A stretch of 64,000 bases of DNA from Lawsonibacter celer. GTDB taxonomy: Bacteria > Bacillota > Clostridia > Oscillospirales > Oscillospiraceae. Where the stretch lies: the NCBI RefSeq assembly GCF_014281125.1, contig NZ_JACOEA010000002.1, positions 248,001-312,000 on the forward strand, written 5' to 3'. The notes under the pieces are model-generated. The model had not been told where the DNA came from and did no database searches. It was given only the letters and a program-made list of their open reading frames with translations. The translations under genes and the position numbers were made by a program. This document shows, piece by piece, positions 41,193 to 49,599 of this stretch; the first letter of the stretch is position 1, and each line of letters starts with the position of its first letter.

Positions 41193-43349
41193 ATGGAACC
41201 CATTATACAGATTCTCGCCCGGGAGCTGAACCGGCCCGCGGGACAGATTGAAAACGTCATCCAGCTCATTGACGAGGGGAACACCATCCCCTTTATCGCC
41301 CGCTACCGCAAGGAGCTCCACGGCGCCATGGACGACAGCACCCTGCGCACCCTGGCCGACCGGCTGCAGTACCTGCGCAATCTGGACCAGCGCCGGGGGG
41401 AGGTCAAGGCCGCCATCGAGGGCCAGGGCAAGCTGACCGAGGCGCTCGCCGCCGCCATTGACGGCGCCGCCACCCTGGCCGAGGTGGAGGACCTCTACCG
41501 CCCTTACAGGCAGAAGCGCCGCACCCGGGCCACCATCGCCCGGGAGAAGGGGCTGGAGCCCCTGGCCGACCTGCTCTTCGCCCAGGAGCGGGACTGCCCT
41601 GCCCCGGAGGAGGCCGCGGAGGCCTTCGTGGACCCTGAAAAGGGGGTGGAGACCACCGCGGACGCCCTGGCCGGGGCCTCGGACATCATTGCCGAGCGCA
41701 TCAGCGACGACGCGGATATCCGCAAGCGCCTGCGGGCCCTGTACGTCCAGAAGGCGGCACTGGTCTCCAGGGCCGCGGCCAAGGAGCCTGAGGACAGCGT
41801 CTACCGGCTCTATTACGACTTCCGCGCCCCGGTGAACCGGGCGCTGGGCCATCAGGTGCTGGCCATCAACCGGGGGGAGCGGGAGGAGATTTTAAAGGTC
41901 TCGGTAGAGATGGACCGGGAGGCCGCCCTTATCCCCATCCGCCGGGCGGTGCTGGTCCCCGGCGCGCCCTCCATGGCCTTTGTCCGTTCTGCGGCGGAGG
42001 ATGCCTACGACCGGCTCATCTCCCCCAGCATGGAGCGGGAGATCCGCAGCCTGCTCACCGAGGAGGCCGACGAGGGGGCCATTCGCAATTTTGCCCTCAA
42101 TCTCAAGCCCCTGCTGATGCAACCCCCGGTGAAGGGCTTCGTGACCATGGGGCTGGACCCGGGCTACCGCAACGGCTGCAAGGTGGCGGTGGTGGACGCC
42201 ACCGGCAAGGTGCTGGACACGGCGGTGGTCTACCCCACCTTCAACGAGCGGAAGAAACAGGAGGCCATCGACGTGCTCGCCCGGCTCATCCGAAAGCACT
42301 CCGTGGCCCATATCGCCATCGGCAACGGCACCGCCAGCCGGGAGACCGAGCAGATGACCGTGGAGCTGATTAAAAAGGTGGGCGGCGGCGTGAGCTATGT
42401 GATCGTCAACGAGGCGGGGGCCAGCGTGTATTCGGCCTCCAAGCTGGCCGCCGAGGAATTCCCGGAGTACGACGTGAACCTGAGAAGCGCCGTGTCCATC
42501 GCCAGAAGGCTGCAGGACCCGCTGGCCGAGCTGGTGAAGATCGACCCCAAGGCCATCGGCGTGGGCCAATACCAGCACGACATGCCCCAGGCCCGGCTGG
42601 ACGAGGCCCTCTCCGGCGTGGTGGAGGACTGCGTCAATGCCGTGGGGGTAGACGTGAACACCGCCTCCGCCCCCCTGCTCCAGCGGGTGGCGGGGCTGAA
42701 CGGCACTACGGCCAAAAATATCGTCAAATACCGAGAGGAGAACGGAGCCTTCACCACCCGCAGGCAGATTCTGAAGGTGCCCAAACTGGGTCCCAAGGCC
42801 TTTGAGCAGTGCGCAGGCTTCCTGCGGGTGCCCGAGAGCCGCAGTGTGCTGGACAACACCGGCGTGCACCCGGAGAGCTACGACGCCGCGGCCAAGCTGC
42901 TGGAGCTGACCGGCTACACCCTGGCCGATGTGACCTCGGGGGGCCTGTCCGGTTTGCAGGACAAGCTCTCCGCTCAGGGCGAGGAAACAGTCGCCCTGGC
43001 CTGCGGTGTGGGCGCGCCCACCCTGCGGGACATCGCCGCCGAGCTGATGAAACCCGGCCGGGACCCCCGGGACGAGCTGCCCCGCCCCATCCTGCGCACC
43101 GACGTGCTGGAGATGAAGGATCTAAAGCCCGGCATGGAGCTCACCGGCACGGTGCGCAACGTCATCGACTTCGGCGTGTTTGTGGACATCGGGGTGCACC
43201 AGGATGGACTCGTCCACATCTCCCAGCTCTCCCAGCGCCGGGTCAGGCACCCCTCCGAGGTGTGCGCCGTGGGGGACGTCGTCACCGTCTGGGTACTGGA
43301 AGTGGATGAAAGGAAGAAACGGATTTCGCTGACCATGAAAAAGCCGTAA
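41193..43349 (+). CDS. tex: Tex-family RNA-binding transcription accessory protein
   Basis: 718 residues with the full Tex layout: N-terminal helical region (VIQLIDEGNTIPFIARYRKELHGAMDDSTLR), YqgF/RNase H-like domain (TMGLDPGYRNGCKVAVVDATGKVLDTAVVYP), tandem HhH (VDVNTASAPLLQRVAGLNGTTAKNIVKYREENGAF) and a C-terminal S1 domain (GMELTGTVRNVIDFGVFVDIGVHQDGLVHISQLS). It binds nucleic acid and influences transcription. AAGGAG precedes the ATG. A GCAACC/GGTTGC hairpin follows the stop. Confidence 0.96.
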   Translation: MEPIIQILARELNRPAGQIENVIQLIDEGNTIPFIARYRKELHGAMDDSTLRTLADRLQYLRNLDQRRGEVKAAIEGQGKLTEALAAAIDGAATLAEVEDLYRPYRQKRRTRATIAREKGLEPLADLLFAQERDCPAPEEAAEAFVDPEKGVETTADALAGASDIIAERISDDADIRKRLRALYVQKAALVSRAAAKEPEDSVYRLYYDFRAPVNRALGHQVLAINRGEREEILKVSVEMDREAALIPIRRAVLVPGAPSMAFVRSAAEDAYDRLISPSMEREIRSLLTEEADEGAIRNFALNLKPLLMQPPVKGFVTMGLDPGYRNGCKVAVVDATGKVLDTAVVYPTFNERKKQEAIDVLARLIRKHSVAHIAIGNGTASRETEQMTVELIKKVGGGVSYVIVNEAGASVYSASKLAAEEFPEYDVNLRSAVSIARRLQDPLAELVKIDPKAIGVGQYQHDMPQARLDEALSGVVEDCVNAVGVDVNTASAPLLQRVAGLNGTTAKNIVKYREENGAFTTRRQILKVPKLGPKAFEQCAGFLRVPESRSVLDNTGVHPESYDAAAKLLELTGYTLADVTSGGLSGLQDKLSAQGEETVALACGVGAPTLRDIAAELMKPGRDPRDELPRPILRTDVLEMKDLKPGMELTGTVRNVIDFGVFVDIGVHQDGLVHISQLSQRRVRHPSEVCAVGDVVTVWVLEVDERKKRISLTMKKP

Positions 43350-43463
43350 ATTCAGGCAATGCAACCTGAGGTTGCGCAAAAAACGTCTCTGGAAACGCCC
43401 GGTTGGTGGCGGTTTGGCCTGGGAAACGGCACAATGGGGACAGATGAAACGGAGGGCGAAGAT

Positions 43464-44375
43464 ATGTCTTATTTTCCTGAAAACCTGTCCCTGCTCCGCC
43501 GGAGGGCGGGGTACACCCAGGAGTCCCTGGCCGAGGCGCTGAACGTCAGCCGCCAGGCGGTCTCCAAATGGGAGAGCGGCCAGACCATGCCCGAGGCAGA
43601 CAAGCTGCTGGCCCTGGCCGATCTGCTGGGCTGCACCCTGGACCAGCTGATGCGGGAGGCTCCGGCGCGGGAGTCCCGCGCCGGAGCTGACGTGCCCGGC
43701 ACTGTGGCCAGCGGCCCCGAGTCGGAGGGGCCGGTCCTCTACGACGCCTATGTCCGGCACATGAACCGCTTCGCCTGCATGATGGCCGGTGGGGTGTCCC
43801 TGGTACTGCTGGGCGTGGCCTTTGTTTTCGTGTGCTACCAACTGATCGGGGAGAGCGTTCTGATCACGCTGCCCCTGTTCGCCTGTCTGGGGGCGGCGGT
43901 CTTTCTCTTTGTCTCCGGCGGTATCTCCCACGGGGATTTTCAGCGCAGCTATCCTGAGATCCCGGACTGCTGCGACCCGAAGGAGCGGGCCCAGTTTCAG
44001 CGGCTTTTCCGCACCGGAATCGCCGGGGCGGTGGCCGGCCTTTTGGCCGACGCGGCCCTGCTTGTCACGCTGACGGCGCTTGGCCCGGCCGACCGGGCGG
44101 TCGTATGGGCCGCAGCCCTGTTCTTTGTCATCCTGGCCTTCTGCGTGGGGACCCTGGTGCTTCTGGGTGTCCTGCACAGCAAGTACGACCTGGAGGAGTA
44201 CGCCCGGGCGGCCGGGCCGGACAAAGGGCGGGACTGGGGTGGCGCGATCATGCTCGCCGCCACCGCCCTCTTCCTGCTGGCCGGCTTTCTCTTGGACCTG
44301 TGGCACATCGCCTGGGTGGTTTTCCCGATCGGGGGCATCCTGTGCGCCATTGTGGACACCTTACGAAAGAAATGA
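43464..44375 (+). CDS. XRE-family regulator with C-terminal membrane domain
   Basis: 303 residues. The N-terminal HTH_3 (LSLLRRRAGYTQESLAEALNVSRQAVSKWESGQTMPEADKLLALADLLGCTLDQLM) is followed from about residue 105 by about six membrane helices. Membrane-tethered XRE regulators of this type occur widely in clostridia. ATG 43464 has GGAGG 8 bp upstream; the open frame to 43359 is noncoding-looking. The zincin gene begins 9 bp after its stop codon, so they are co-transcribed. Confidence 0.88.
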   Translation: MSYFPENLSLLRRRAGYTQESLAEALNVSRQAVSKWESGQTMPEADKLLALADLLGCTLDQLMREAPARESRAGADVPGTVASGPESEGPVLYDAYVRHMNRFACMMAGGVSLVLLGVAFVFVCYQLIGESVLITLPLFACLGAAVFLFVSGGISHGDFQRSYPEIPDCCDPKERAQFQRLFRTGIAGAVAGLLADAALLVTLTALGPADRAVVWAAALFFVILAFCVGTLVLLGVLHSKYDLEEYARAAGPDKGRDWGGAIMLAATALFLLAGFLLDLWHIAWVVFPIGGILCAIVDTLRKK

Positions 44376-44384
44376 GGCTTACTT

Positions 44385-44762
44385 ATGCTCACCTTTGACC
44401 AGGCCGGCGACCTGCTGGACCAGATGGCGGAGCGGTTCCCGCCGGAGTTTTACCGGGACCTGAACGGCGGCATCTCCCTGCTGCCGGAGGCCCTGCCCGA
44501 TCCGGACTTTCCCCCCAGGGAGATGTACATCCTGGGGGAGTACCGCAACGACATGATGGGCCGGTACATCAACCTCTACTACGGCTCCTTCGCCGCCCTG
44601 GCCCAGCAGGAGGACTGGACGGACGCGGTCTGGGAGGAGGAACTGTACACTACCCTGGCCCATGAGTTCACCCACCACATCGAAGGTCTGGCCGGGGAAC
44701 GGGGACTGGAGATCCAGGACACGCTGGACCTGGAGGAATACCGCGCGGAACGGGATGAGTAG
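44385..44762 (+). CDS. Zincin-like metallopeptidase (PF06262-like)
   Basis: 125 residues. The HExxH zinc site is AHEFTHHIEG (His93, Glu94, His97), preceded by YILGEYRNDMMGRYINLYYGSF, the pattern of the small Zincin_1 family. The third ligand is probably Asp or Glu in the C-terminal tail (LDLEEYRAERDE). No signal peptide. Substrate unknown; coupling to the upstream membrane HTH protein suggests it may act on that regulator or on the same stress response. Confidence 0.85.
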   Translation: MLTFDQAGDLLDQMAERFPPEFYRDLNGGISLLPEALPDPDFPPREMYILGEYRNDMMGRYINLYYGSFAALAQQEDWTDAVWEEELYTTLAHEFTHHIEGLAGERGLEIQDTLDLEEYRAERDE

Positions 44763-44776
44763 AGCGGGCGGGATAC

Positions 44777-44811
44777 GGGGGCGGCGCAGCCTTGCAGGCT
44801 GCGCCGCCCCC
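44777..44811 (+). terminator. Terminator-like GC-rich hairpin
   Basis: Perfect 16-bp arms GGGGGCGGCGCAGCCT / complement with a 3-base loop, then TACCTTTCC; weak U-run. Confidence 0.75.
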
Positions 44812-44964
44812 TACCTTTCCTTCCAATCTCACTTTACAAAAAGTATGCTCCATGCCATACTATAGTTAGATAATTTTGGACAATTGTCTCCAAAGTCCGC
44901 GAAATTTGCATACCCTGTTATGGCACTGGCTGTGTCAGATTATTGAAATGAACGGAGGATATCT

Positions 44965-45575
44965 ATGAACAAAGAGGCTAAAAACCAGCGATCCTGAGGC
45001 TGATCCCACTCAAGTGGCTTCTCCCGCTGATTGTGGTCGCGGTAATAGCCATCGCTGCGGTAATTACCTGAAAAACAGGATTTTTCACCAAGAGCGATAC
45101 CGTCAAGCTGGGCTTTGAGGACATCGGGGAGCTGGCCACCCAAGCGGCCTACAGCAAAGAGGTAAGCGTCATCGAGGGCGACCGTAAGCTCTTTGGCCAC
45201 TCCATCCCCTTTACCCAGAGCAAGTACATCTACAGCTATGCGGTGATCATTAAGGCCGGCCTGGACTTCAGCGACATCGACTGGTCCGTAGAGGGCGCCA
45301 CCGTCACCGTCCGGCTGCCGGAGGTCCGTATCCTGAGCAGCGAGATCGATCTGGATTCCTTCGAGCTTTATCTGGAGAGCGAGAGCATTTTTCGGCAGAT
45401 CTCCATAGAGGAAAACAACGAGGCTCTGAAGCAGCTGCGGGAGGACGCCGAGACCTCCGCGGTGGTCAACGGCCTGCTGGACAACGCCCGCAGCAACGCA
45501 GAGACCATTCTGACCGGCTTTTTGGCCAATGTGTACGACCTCGAGACTTATAAGATTGAATTCAAAGACAAGTAA
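44965..45575 (+). pseudogene. DUF4230-like membrane-anchored protein, disrupted
   Basis: An ATG at 44965 (ACGGAGGAT upstream) opens only ten codons (MNKEAKNQRS) before TGA. The frame shifts at about 44985: a different frame then reads AILRLIPLKWLLPLIVVAVIAIAAVIT (a membrane anchor), hits an in-frame TGA at 45069-45071, and continues intact as KTGFFTKSDTVKLGFEDIGELATQAAYSKEV to TAA at 45575. The latter part has the DUF4230 pattern. Two lesions thus separate the start and anchor from the domain. Either a decaying gene, or sequencing/assembly error, or recoding; selenocysteine is not supported. Confidence 0.72.
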
Positions 45576-45594
45576 GCGCGTTCTGGACAACGGA

Positions 45595-45623
45595 AAGGCG
45601 GAGAGGCAAAGCCTCTCCGCCTT
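45595..45623. terminator. Bidirectional terminator
   Basis: Arms AAGGCGGAGAGGC/GCCTCTCCGCCTT with a 3-base loop between the DUF4230 remnant and the convergent LexA-like gene. Confidence 0.85.
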
Positions 45624-45631
45624 CTTGCGCC

Positions 45632-46273
45632 TTACAGCTCCCGCACCAGTCGGACCGCCACGCCCACGATACGGGCCGCGCCGGTCTGAAAGTCCTCCAT
45701 AGGCACGATCTTGGGCTCGTAATTGGGATTCTCCGGCTGAAGGATCACCATACCCTTCTGCGCCCGGAAGCGCTTGAGCGTGGCCTCCTCTCCGTCCACC
45801 AGGCAGGCCACGATCTGGCCGTTTTCCGCCGTCTCCTGCCGCCGCAGGAGCACCAGGTCCCCACTGCGGATACCCGCGTTGACCATGCTGTCCCCCCGTA
45901 CCCGCAGATAAAAGCAGTCTTCCGCTTCCGCCGCATCGGCGGCGGCGTAGCCCTCAATCTGCTCCACCGCCAAGGCGGGCAGGCCCGCCCGGATCTCCCC
46001 CAAAATCGGTACCAGCCGCTCCCGACCGGCCGCCATGGCCTCCCGGGGCAGGGGGCGGCGGGGTACGTCAAAGCCCTGCAGCCACATGGGATCCACCTTC
46101 AGCGCCAGGGCCATGGCCACGGCCGCGCCCGCCTTGGGCTCCCGCTGCCCCAGTACGTAGCGGTTGAGGGTCTGCGGATTCATCCCCAGCCGCGCGCCCA
46201 ATTGCTCATAGCTCCAGCCGTGCTCCTTCATCAGCCCCCGCAAGCGAGCGCCAAAGGTGCTCTCCTGCCTCAT
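45632..46273 (-). CDS. LexA/CI-like repressor with S24 self-cleavage domain
   Basis: 213 residues. An XRE HTH (1-70: GARLRGLMKEHGWSYEQLGARLGMNPQTLNRYVLGQREP) is fused to an S24 peptidase domain with the Ala96-Gly97 cleavage bond (GEIRAGLPALAVEQ), Ser129 (RGDSM) and Lys167 (EEATLKRF). Such proteins autocleave when RecA filaments form and derepress SOS or prophage genes. ATG 46273 is preferred for its GGAGGGG upstream. Not a canonical LexA: the DNA-binding domain is XRE, not winged helix. A CAGTT-N7-AACTG repeat in its promoter suggests autoregulation. Confidence 0.9.
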   Translation of the reverse strand: MRQESTFGARLRGLMKEHGWSYEQLGARLGMNPQTLNRYVLGQREPKAGAAVAMALALKVDPMWLQGFDVPRRPLPREAMAAGRERLVPILGEIRAGLPALAVEQIEGYAAADAAEAEDCFYLRVRGDSMVNAGIRSGDLVLLRRQETAENGQIVACLVDGEEATLKRFRAQKGMVILQPENPNYEPKIVPMEDFQTGAARIVGVAVRLVREL

Positions 46274-46304
46274 CCCTGATCCCCTCCTGTCCTGTTTTTG
46301 GGAC

Positions 46305-46333
46305 GATTCTATCACAGTTTATCACCAACTGCA
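46305..46333 (-). promoter_or_regulatory. Promoter and candidate operator of the LexA-like gene
   Basis: TTGCAG (46328-46333), 17 bp, TAGAAT (46305-46310), minus strand. An inverted repeat CAGTT-N7-AACTG (46314-46330) fills the spacer, a typical place for a repressor site. Confidence 0.65.
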
Positions 46334-46456
46334 ATATAAATTTTTCATTTTTAGTTGACTTCTATCTCCAATTGGTGTTATTATTCTAACCAGAACATAA
46401 GTTCTATTTTTGCAGCGATCGGTCCATTTTTATCTCCATTCGGTGAAGTTGCAAAA

Positions 46457-46487
46457 ATAAAAATGCCCCGCCATCAGGCGAGACATT
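46457..46487 (-). terminator. Terminator of the tRNA transcription unit
   Basis: 11-bp stem (46462-46487, G-U pairs included) with a 4-base loop and a T-run on the minus strand. Confidence 0.8.
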
Positions 46488-46489
46488 TT

Positions 46490-46574
46490 TGGTGGAGGAG
46501 GGTGGATTCGAACCACCGAAGCGAATCGCAACAGATTTACAGTCTGCCCCCTTTGGCCACTCGGGAACTCCTCC
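46490..46574 (-). tRNA. tRNA-Tyr (GTA)
   Basis: 85 nt including encoded CCA. Acceptor GGAGGAG/CTCCTCC, anticodon loop CTGTAAA (GTA), long class II variable arm, GGTTCGAATCC T-loop. It lies 56 bp downstream of tRNA-Thr. Confidence 0.97.
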
Positions 46575-46630
46575 ATATTCAGTTTCTCCAACCAAATCGA
46601 AGCCCAGCCAAGCGGGTTTGATTGGACAGA

Positions 46631-46706
46631 TGGAGCTGGTGGACGGACTCGAACCCCCGACCTGCTGATTACAAATCAGCTGCTCTACCAACTGAGCTAC
46701 ACCAGC
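46631..46706 (-). tRNA. tRNA-Thr (TGT)
   Basis: 76 nt including CCA. Acceptor GCTGGTG/CACCAGC, anticodon loop TTTGTAA (TGT), GGTTCGAGTCC T-loop. First in a two-tRNA transcript with tRNA-Tyr. Confidence 0.97.
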
Positions 46707-46732
46707 ACACTAGCTCGTCCACAGCAGATGTT

Positions 46733-46761
46733 AGTTTAACAGAAGGCAGGTGCATTGTCAA
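46733..46761 (-). promoter_or_regulatory. Promoter of the tRNA-Thr/Tyr unit
   Basis: TTGACA (46756-46761), 17 bp, TAAACT (46733-46738), minus strand. Confidence 0.83.
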
Positions 46762-46813
46762 GAGCTAATTTGATATTTGCAATTACATTTTTGAAAGGCA
46801 GCGAGAGGACGGT

Positions 46814-47086
46814 ATGAGGACCCCGCGCATCTGGACGCAGGCGCTACGGGACATGCAGAGCCTGCCGCCCGCCGCCTGGTGCCTCAGGTGCCGGGCAGAG
46901 CTCTATCCCGGCGAGGACGGTGCAGTGTGTCCCGCCTGCCGGGCGGAGCTGAGGAGAAAAACCAAGGAGGAATCGGATCGGAACTATGACCCTACTGGAG
47001 CTATCGGTACAATACCACGCCCAAGCCGCCGCACTGAGGGAACGCGTCGCCCAGCTGCGCGCCCGGCAGGAGCGCAGCTGGGATGA
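46814..47086 (+). CDS. Small zinc-ribbon protein, unassigned
   Basis: 90 residues as read. The N-terminal half has a plausible zinc ribbon, WCLRCRAELYPGEDGAVCPACRAELRR, with two CxxC pairs. After about residue 58 the sequence becomes Arg/Pro-rich and overlaps the next ORF for 101 bp in another frame, so the true C terminus may lie earlier or a frameshift may be present. AGAGGA precedes the ATG. First of three packed small ORFs. Confidence 0.5.
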   Translation: MRTPRIWTQALRDMQSLPPAAWCLRCRAELYPGEDGAVCPACRAELRRKTKEESDRNYDPTGAIGTIPRPSRRTEGTRRPAARPAGAQLG

Positions 47087-47219
47087 AAATGAGCGGCTGC
47101 AGCTGGCCGACCGCATCCGTCTGCTGCAGGCCATGCAGCGGGAGGCGCGGGAGCTGGCGGCCCTGACGGAACACTACTATGAGAGGGGATATTGGCGTAA
47201 TGTCAAATACACGCTATAA
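46986..47219 (+). CDS. Small coiled-coil protein, unassigned
   Basis: 77 residues, almost entirely helical with heptad-like periodicity (LELSVQYHAQAAALRERVAQLRARQERSWDENERLQLADRIRLLQAMQREARELAAL). No catalytic motif or membrane segment. AAGGAGG lies 15 bp upstream of the ATG, which is long. Overlaps the sigma-like gene by 20 bp at its end. Similar small helical proteins precede sigma-like regulators in integrative elements. Function unknown. Confidence 0.6.
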   Translation: MTLLELSVQYHAQAAALRERVAQLRARQERSWDENERLQLADRIRLLQAMQREARELAALTEHYYERGYWRNVKYTL

Positions 47220-47517
47220 AAGAGGGACGGAGTACGCCGCGTCCATGGCGGTCTATGCCCGCACCATGGCCGAGGACAACAGCGCCCAGATCGCCCAGGT
47301 GAAGCGCAATCTGGCCCGGGCCCTGCGGGAGGACGTGACCCCCAAGCAACGCCAGGCGCTGCTGCTCTACTATGGAGAGCGGCTGAACATGCGGGAGATC
47401 GGGGAGCGCCTTGGCGTGGACAAGTCCACGGTCTCCCGCAACATCAAGCGAGGGGAACGGCGGCTCAGGCGCTGCCTGCGCTATGGAGCCAGCACTCTTC
47501 TAAACGGGGAGCCTTAG
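47200..47517 (+). CDS. Sigma-70 region 4-like DNA-binding protein
   Basis: 105 residues. After a helical N terminus, the C-terminal half is a sigma4 helix-turn-helix: VTPKQRQALLLYYGERLNMREIGERLGVDKSTVSRNIKRGERRLRR. It lacks sigma region 2, so it cannot be a full sigma factor; it resembles the phage/ICE-type regulators (ArpU or YlxM-like). ATG 47200 with GAGGGG 11 bp upstream is chosen over 47179. Third of the small-ORF trio between the tRNAs and rpoN. Confidence 0.78.
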   Translation: MSNTRYKRGTEYAASMAVYARTMAEDNSAQIAQVKRNLARALREDVTPKQRQALLLYYGERLNMREIGERLGVDKSTVSRNIKRGERRLRRCLRYGASTLLNGEP

Positions 47518-47587
47518 AGCCCCAGTCATTTTACGTCTTTGTCAAAAACACCCGGCGTTTTTCTACACCCGCAGTGCCCATGAAAAC

Positions 47588-47616
47588 TTGAACAAAAGGC
47601 AGTTCCATGGTATACT
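47588..47616 (+). promoter_or_regulatory. Promoter of rpoN
   Basis: TTGAAC (47588-47593), 17 bp, TATACT (47611-47616). Confidence 0.72.
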
Positions 47617-47660
47617 CTTTTGCGATGAATTTGAGGCTTTGCAGGGAGGAGGTTTTTACC

Positions 47661-49034
47661 GTGGAACTGAATATTTCGCAAAAGCAGACCCAGACGCTGT
47701 CTCCACAGATGATGCAGTCGATGGAGATTCTGCAGATGGGCTCTCAGGAGCTGTTGGAGTACATTGAGGAAGTGGTACAGGAAAATCCGGTCCTGGAGCC
47801 CGCGGAGCGCTATGACAAGCAGGATGAGTTCTCCACTCTCAAGCGCAAGCTGGAGTGGCTGGAGTCCACCGACCCACAGAACCGCTACTACCACCAACAG
47901 GATACTGAGGAAGAGGACGACCCCCTGCGCAACTATGGAACGGCGGAGGACCAGGAGGAAAGCCTCTATTATTATGTCCTATCTCAGCTGAGGGTATTGG
48001 AATTGGAGCCCGAAGTGATGGACGCGGCCGCTTTTCTGGTGGAGAGTCTGAACCAGAACGGCTGGCTGGACGAGGACATTCCCACACTGGCCAAGGCGCT
48101 GGACGAGTCCGAGGCGCTGATGGAGCGGGCGCTGGACGTGGTGCAGTCGCTGGAGCCCGCGGGCGTCGGGGCCCGAAATCTGGGCGAGTGCCTGCGCCTG
48201 CAGCTGGTGCGCCGTATCCCCACCAACCGCCTTGCCCTGCAGATCGTGGACGGATATCTGGACCCGCTTTCCAAGAGCAGGTACGGCCTGATCGCCCGTG
48301 AGCTCAAGGTGACGCCGGAGGAGGTGCGGGACGCCTGCGATCTGATCCGCTCGCTCAACCCCCGTCCCGGCACCGGCTTTGCCGCCCGTGAAAACCTGAC
48401 CTATATCAATCCGGACATTATTGTGGTGAGCTTTCCCGACCACTTTGAACTGCTCACCAACGACTATTTCTTTCCCACACTCCATCTGAGCGGCTACTAT
48501 ACCAAGCTGATGAAGGAGGAGCAGGAGGACGATCAGCTCCGGGACTATTTGACCGGCAAGATGCGTCAGGCCAAGTGGGTGGTGCGCTCCATTGAGCAGC
48601 GCCGCTCCACCCTGATGGCCTGCGCCGAATGTGTTCTAGAGTTCCAGGAGGCATTTTTCCGCAAGGGGCCGGGCCATCTGGTGCCCCTCTCCCTGGCCGA
48701 TGTGGCCGACCGGCTGGGCGTCCACGAATCCACCGTAAGCCGCGCAGTAAAGGACAAGTATATTCAGTGCTCCATGGGTGTATATCCCCTGAGCTATTTC
48801 TTCTCCCGCAGCCTAGGCGCCGACCGCCAGGCGGGAGACGTCTCCTCGCCGGATGCGGCCAAGGCCCTGCTGAAAAAACTGATTACGGAGGAGGACAAGC
48901 GCAAGCCACTGTCCGACCAGAAGCTGTGTGAACTGATGAGCACCCAGGGCTGCACCCTCTCCCGCCGGACGGTGGCCAAGTACCGGGACGAGCTGAACAT
49001 TCCCAGCACCACGGGCCGAAAACAGTATGAGTGA
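47661..49034 (+). CDS. rpoN: RNA polymerase sigma-54 factor
   Basis: 457 residues. Region I is Gln/Leu-rich (QKQTQTLSPQMMQSMEILQMGSQELLEYIEEVVQENP), followed by an acidic linker and the core-binding domain. The C terminus carries the HTH (SLADVADRLGVHESTVSRAVKDKYIQC) and the RpoN box SRRTVAKYRDEL that reads the -24 element. It needs an enhancer-binding ATPase; none is in this window. GTG 47661 follows GGAGGAGG by about 10 bp. The acetyltransferase gene overlaps its end by 8 bp. Confidence 0.95.
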   Translation: MELNISQKQTQTLSPQMMQSMEILQMGSQELLEYIEEVVQENPVLEPAERYDKQDEFSTLKRKLEWLESTDPQNRYYHQQDTEEEDDPLRNYGTAEDQEESLYYYVLSQLRVLELEPEVMDAAAFLVESLNQNGWLDEDIPTLAKALDESEALMERALDVVQSLEPAGVGARNLGECLRLQLVRRIPTNRLALQIVDGYLDPLSKSRYGLIARELKVTPEEVRDACDLIRSLNPRPGTGFAARENLTYINPDIIVVSFPDHFELLTNDYFFPTLHLSGYYTKLMKEEQEDDQLRDYLTGKMRQAKWVVRSIEQRRSTLMACAECVLEFQEAFFRKGPGHLVPLSLADVADRLGVHESTVSRAVKDKYIQCSMGVYPLSYFFSRSLGADRQAGDVSSPDAAKALLKKLITEEDKRKPLSDQKLCELMSTQGCTLSRRTVAKYRDELNIPSTTGRKQYE

Positions 49035-49599
49035 ATGGGAAAAGATGATTTCCGGGCAGCCCTATGACCCGTCGGACCCGGAGCTGCGGCGTTTGGCCTC
49101 TCACGCCCGGCAGACCCTGCTGGCCTTCAATCGGCAGGGCGGCCAGGCCTCTCCCCTGCTGGCGGAGCTCTTCGGCCACACAGGGGAGGATTTTTATGCA
49201 GAGGCCGGTTTTCACTGTGATTATGGCCGCAACATTTCGGTGGGGGACCATTTTTACGCCAACGCAGGGGTGGTTATTCTGGACGTGTGCCCGGTCACCA
49301 TCGGAGACCACTGTCTCATCGGCCCTCATGCGGGCATTTATACCGCCGCCCACCCCCTCCACGGCATGGAGCGGCGGCGGGGACTGGAATACGGCAGGCC
49401 CGTCACCATTGGGCACGACGTCTGGATCGGAGGGCACGCGGTCATCAATCCAGGCGTTGTAATCGGCAGCGACGTGGTGGTGGCCTCCGGCGCGGTAGTG
49501 ACCCGGAATGTGCCGGACCGCTGCGTGGTAGGCGGAAACCCCGCGAAAATCATTCGAAGATTGGACGAAGCATATGGATCTTCAAGCGGTGCTTTTTGA
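49027..49599 (+). CDS. Maltose/galactoside-type O-acetyltransferase
   Basis: 190 residues. The N-terminal Mac domain (EKMISGQPYDPSDPELRRLASHARQTLLAFN) precedes a left-handed beta-helix of hexapeptide repeats (GRNISVGDHFYANAGVVILDVCPVTIGDHCLIGPHAGIYTAAHPL, VTIGHDVWIGGHAVINPGVVIG). His108 in AAHPL is the likely catalytic base. It transfers acetyl from acetyl-CoA to a sugar hydroxyl. Overlaps rpoN by 8 bp and the HAD gene by 26 bp, so all three may be co-translated. Confidence 0.92.
   Translation: MSEWEKMISGQPYDPSDPELRRLASHARQTLLAFNRQGGQASPLLAELFGHTGEDFYAEAGFHCDYGRNISVGDHFYANAGVVILDVCPVTIGDHCLIGPHAGIYTAAHPLHGMERRRGLEYGRPVTIGHDVWIGGHAVINPGVVIGSDVVVASGAVVTRNVPDRCVVGGNPAKIIRRLDEAYGSSSGAF

Noticed and set aside
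44921..44940. TGGCAC resembling a sigma-54 -24 element, near an rpoN gene
   Set aside because: The required TTGC/GC dinucleotide at the -12 position is not at the right spacing.
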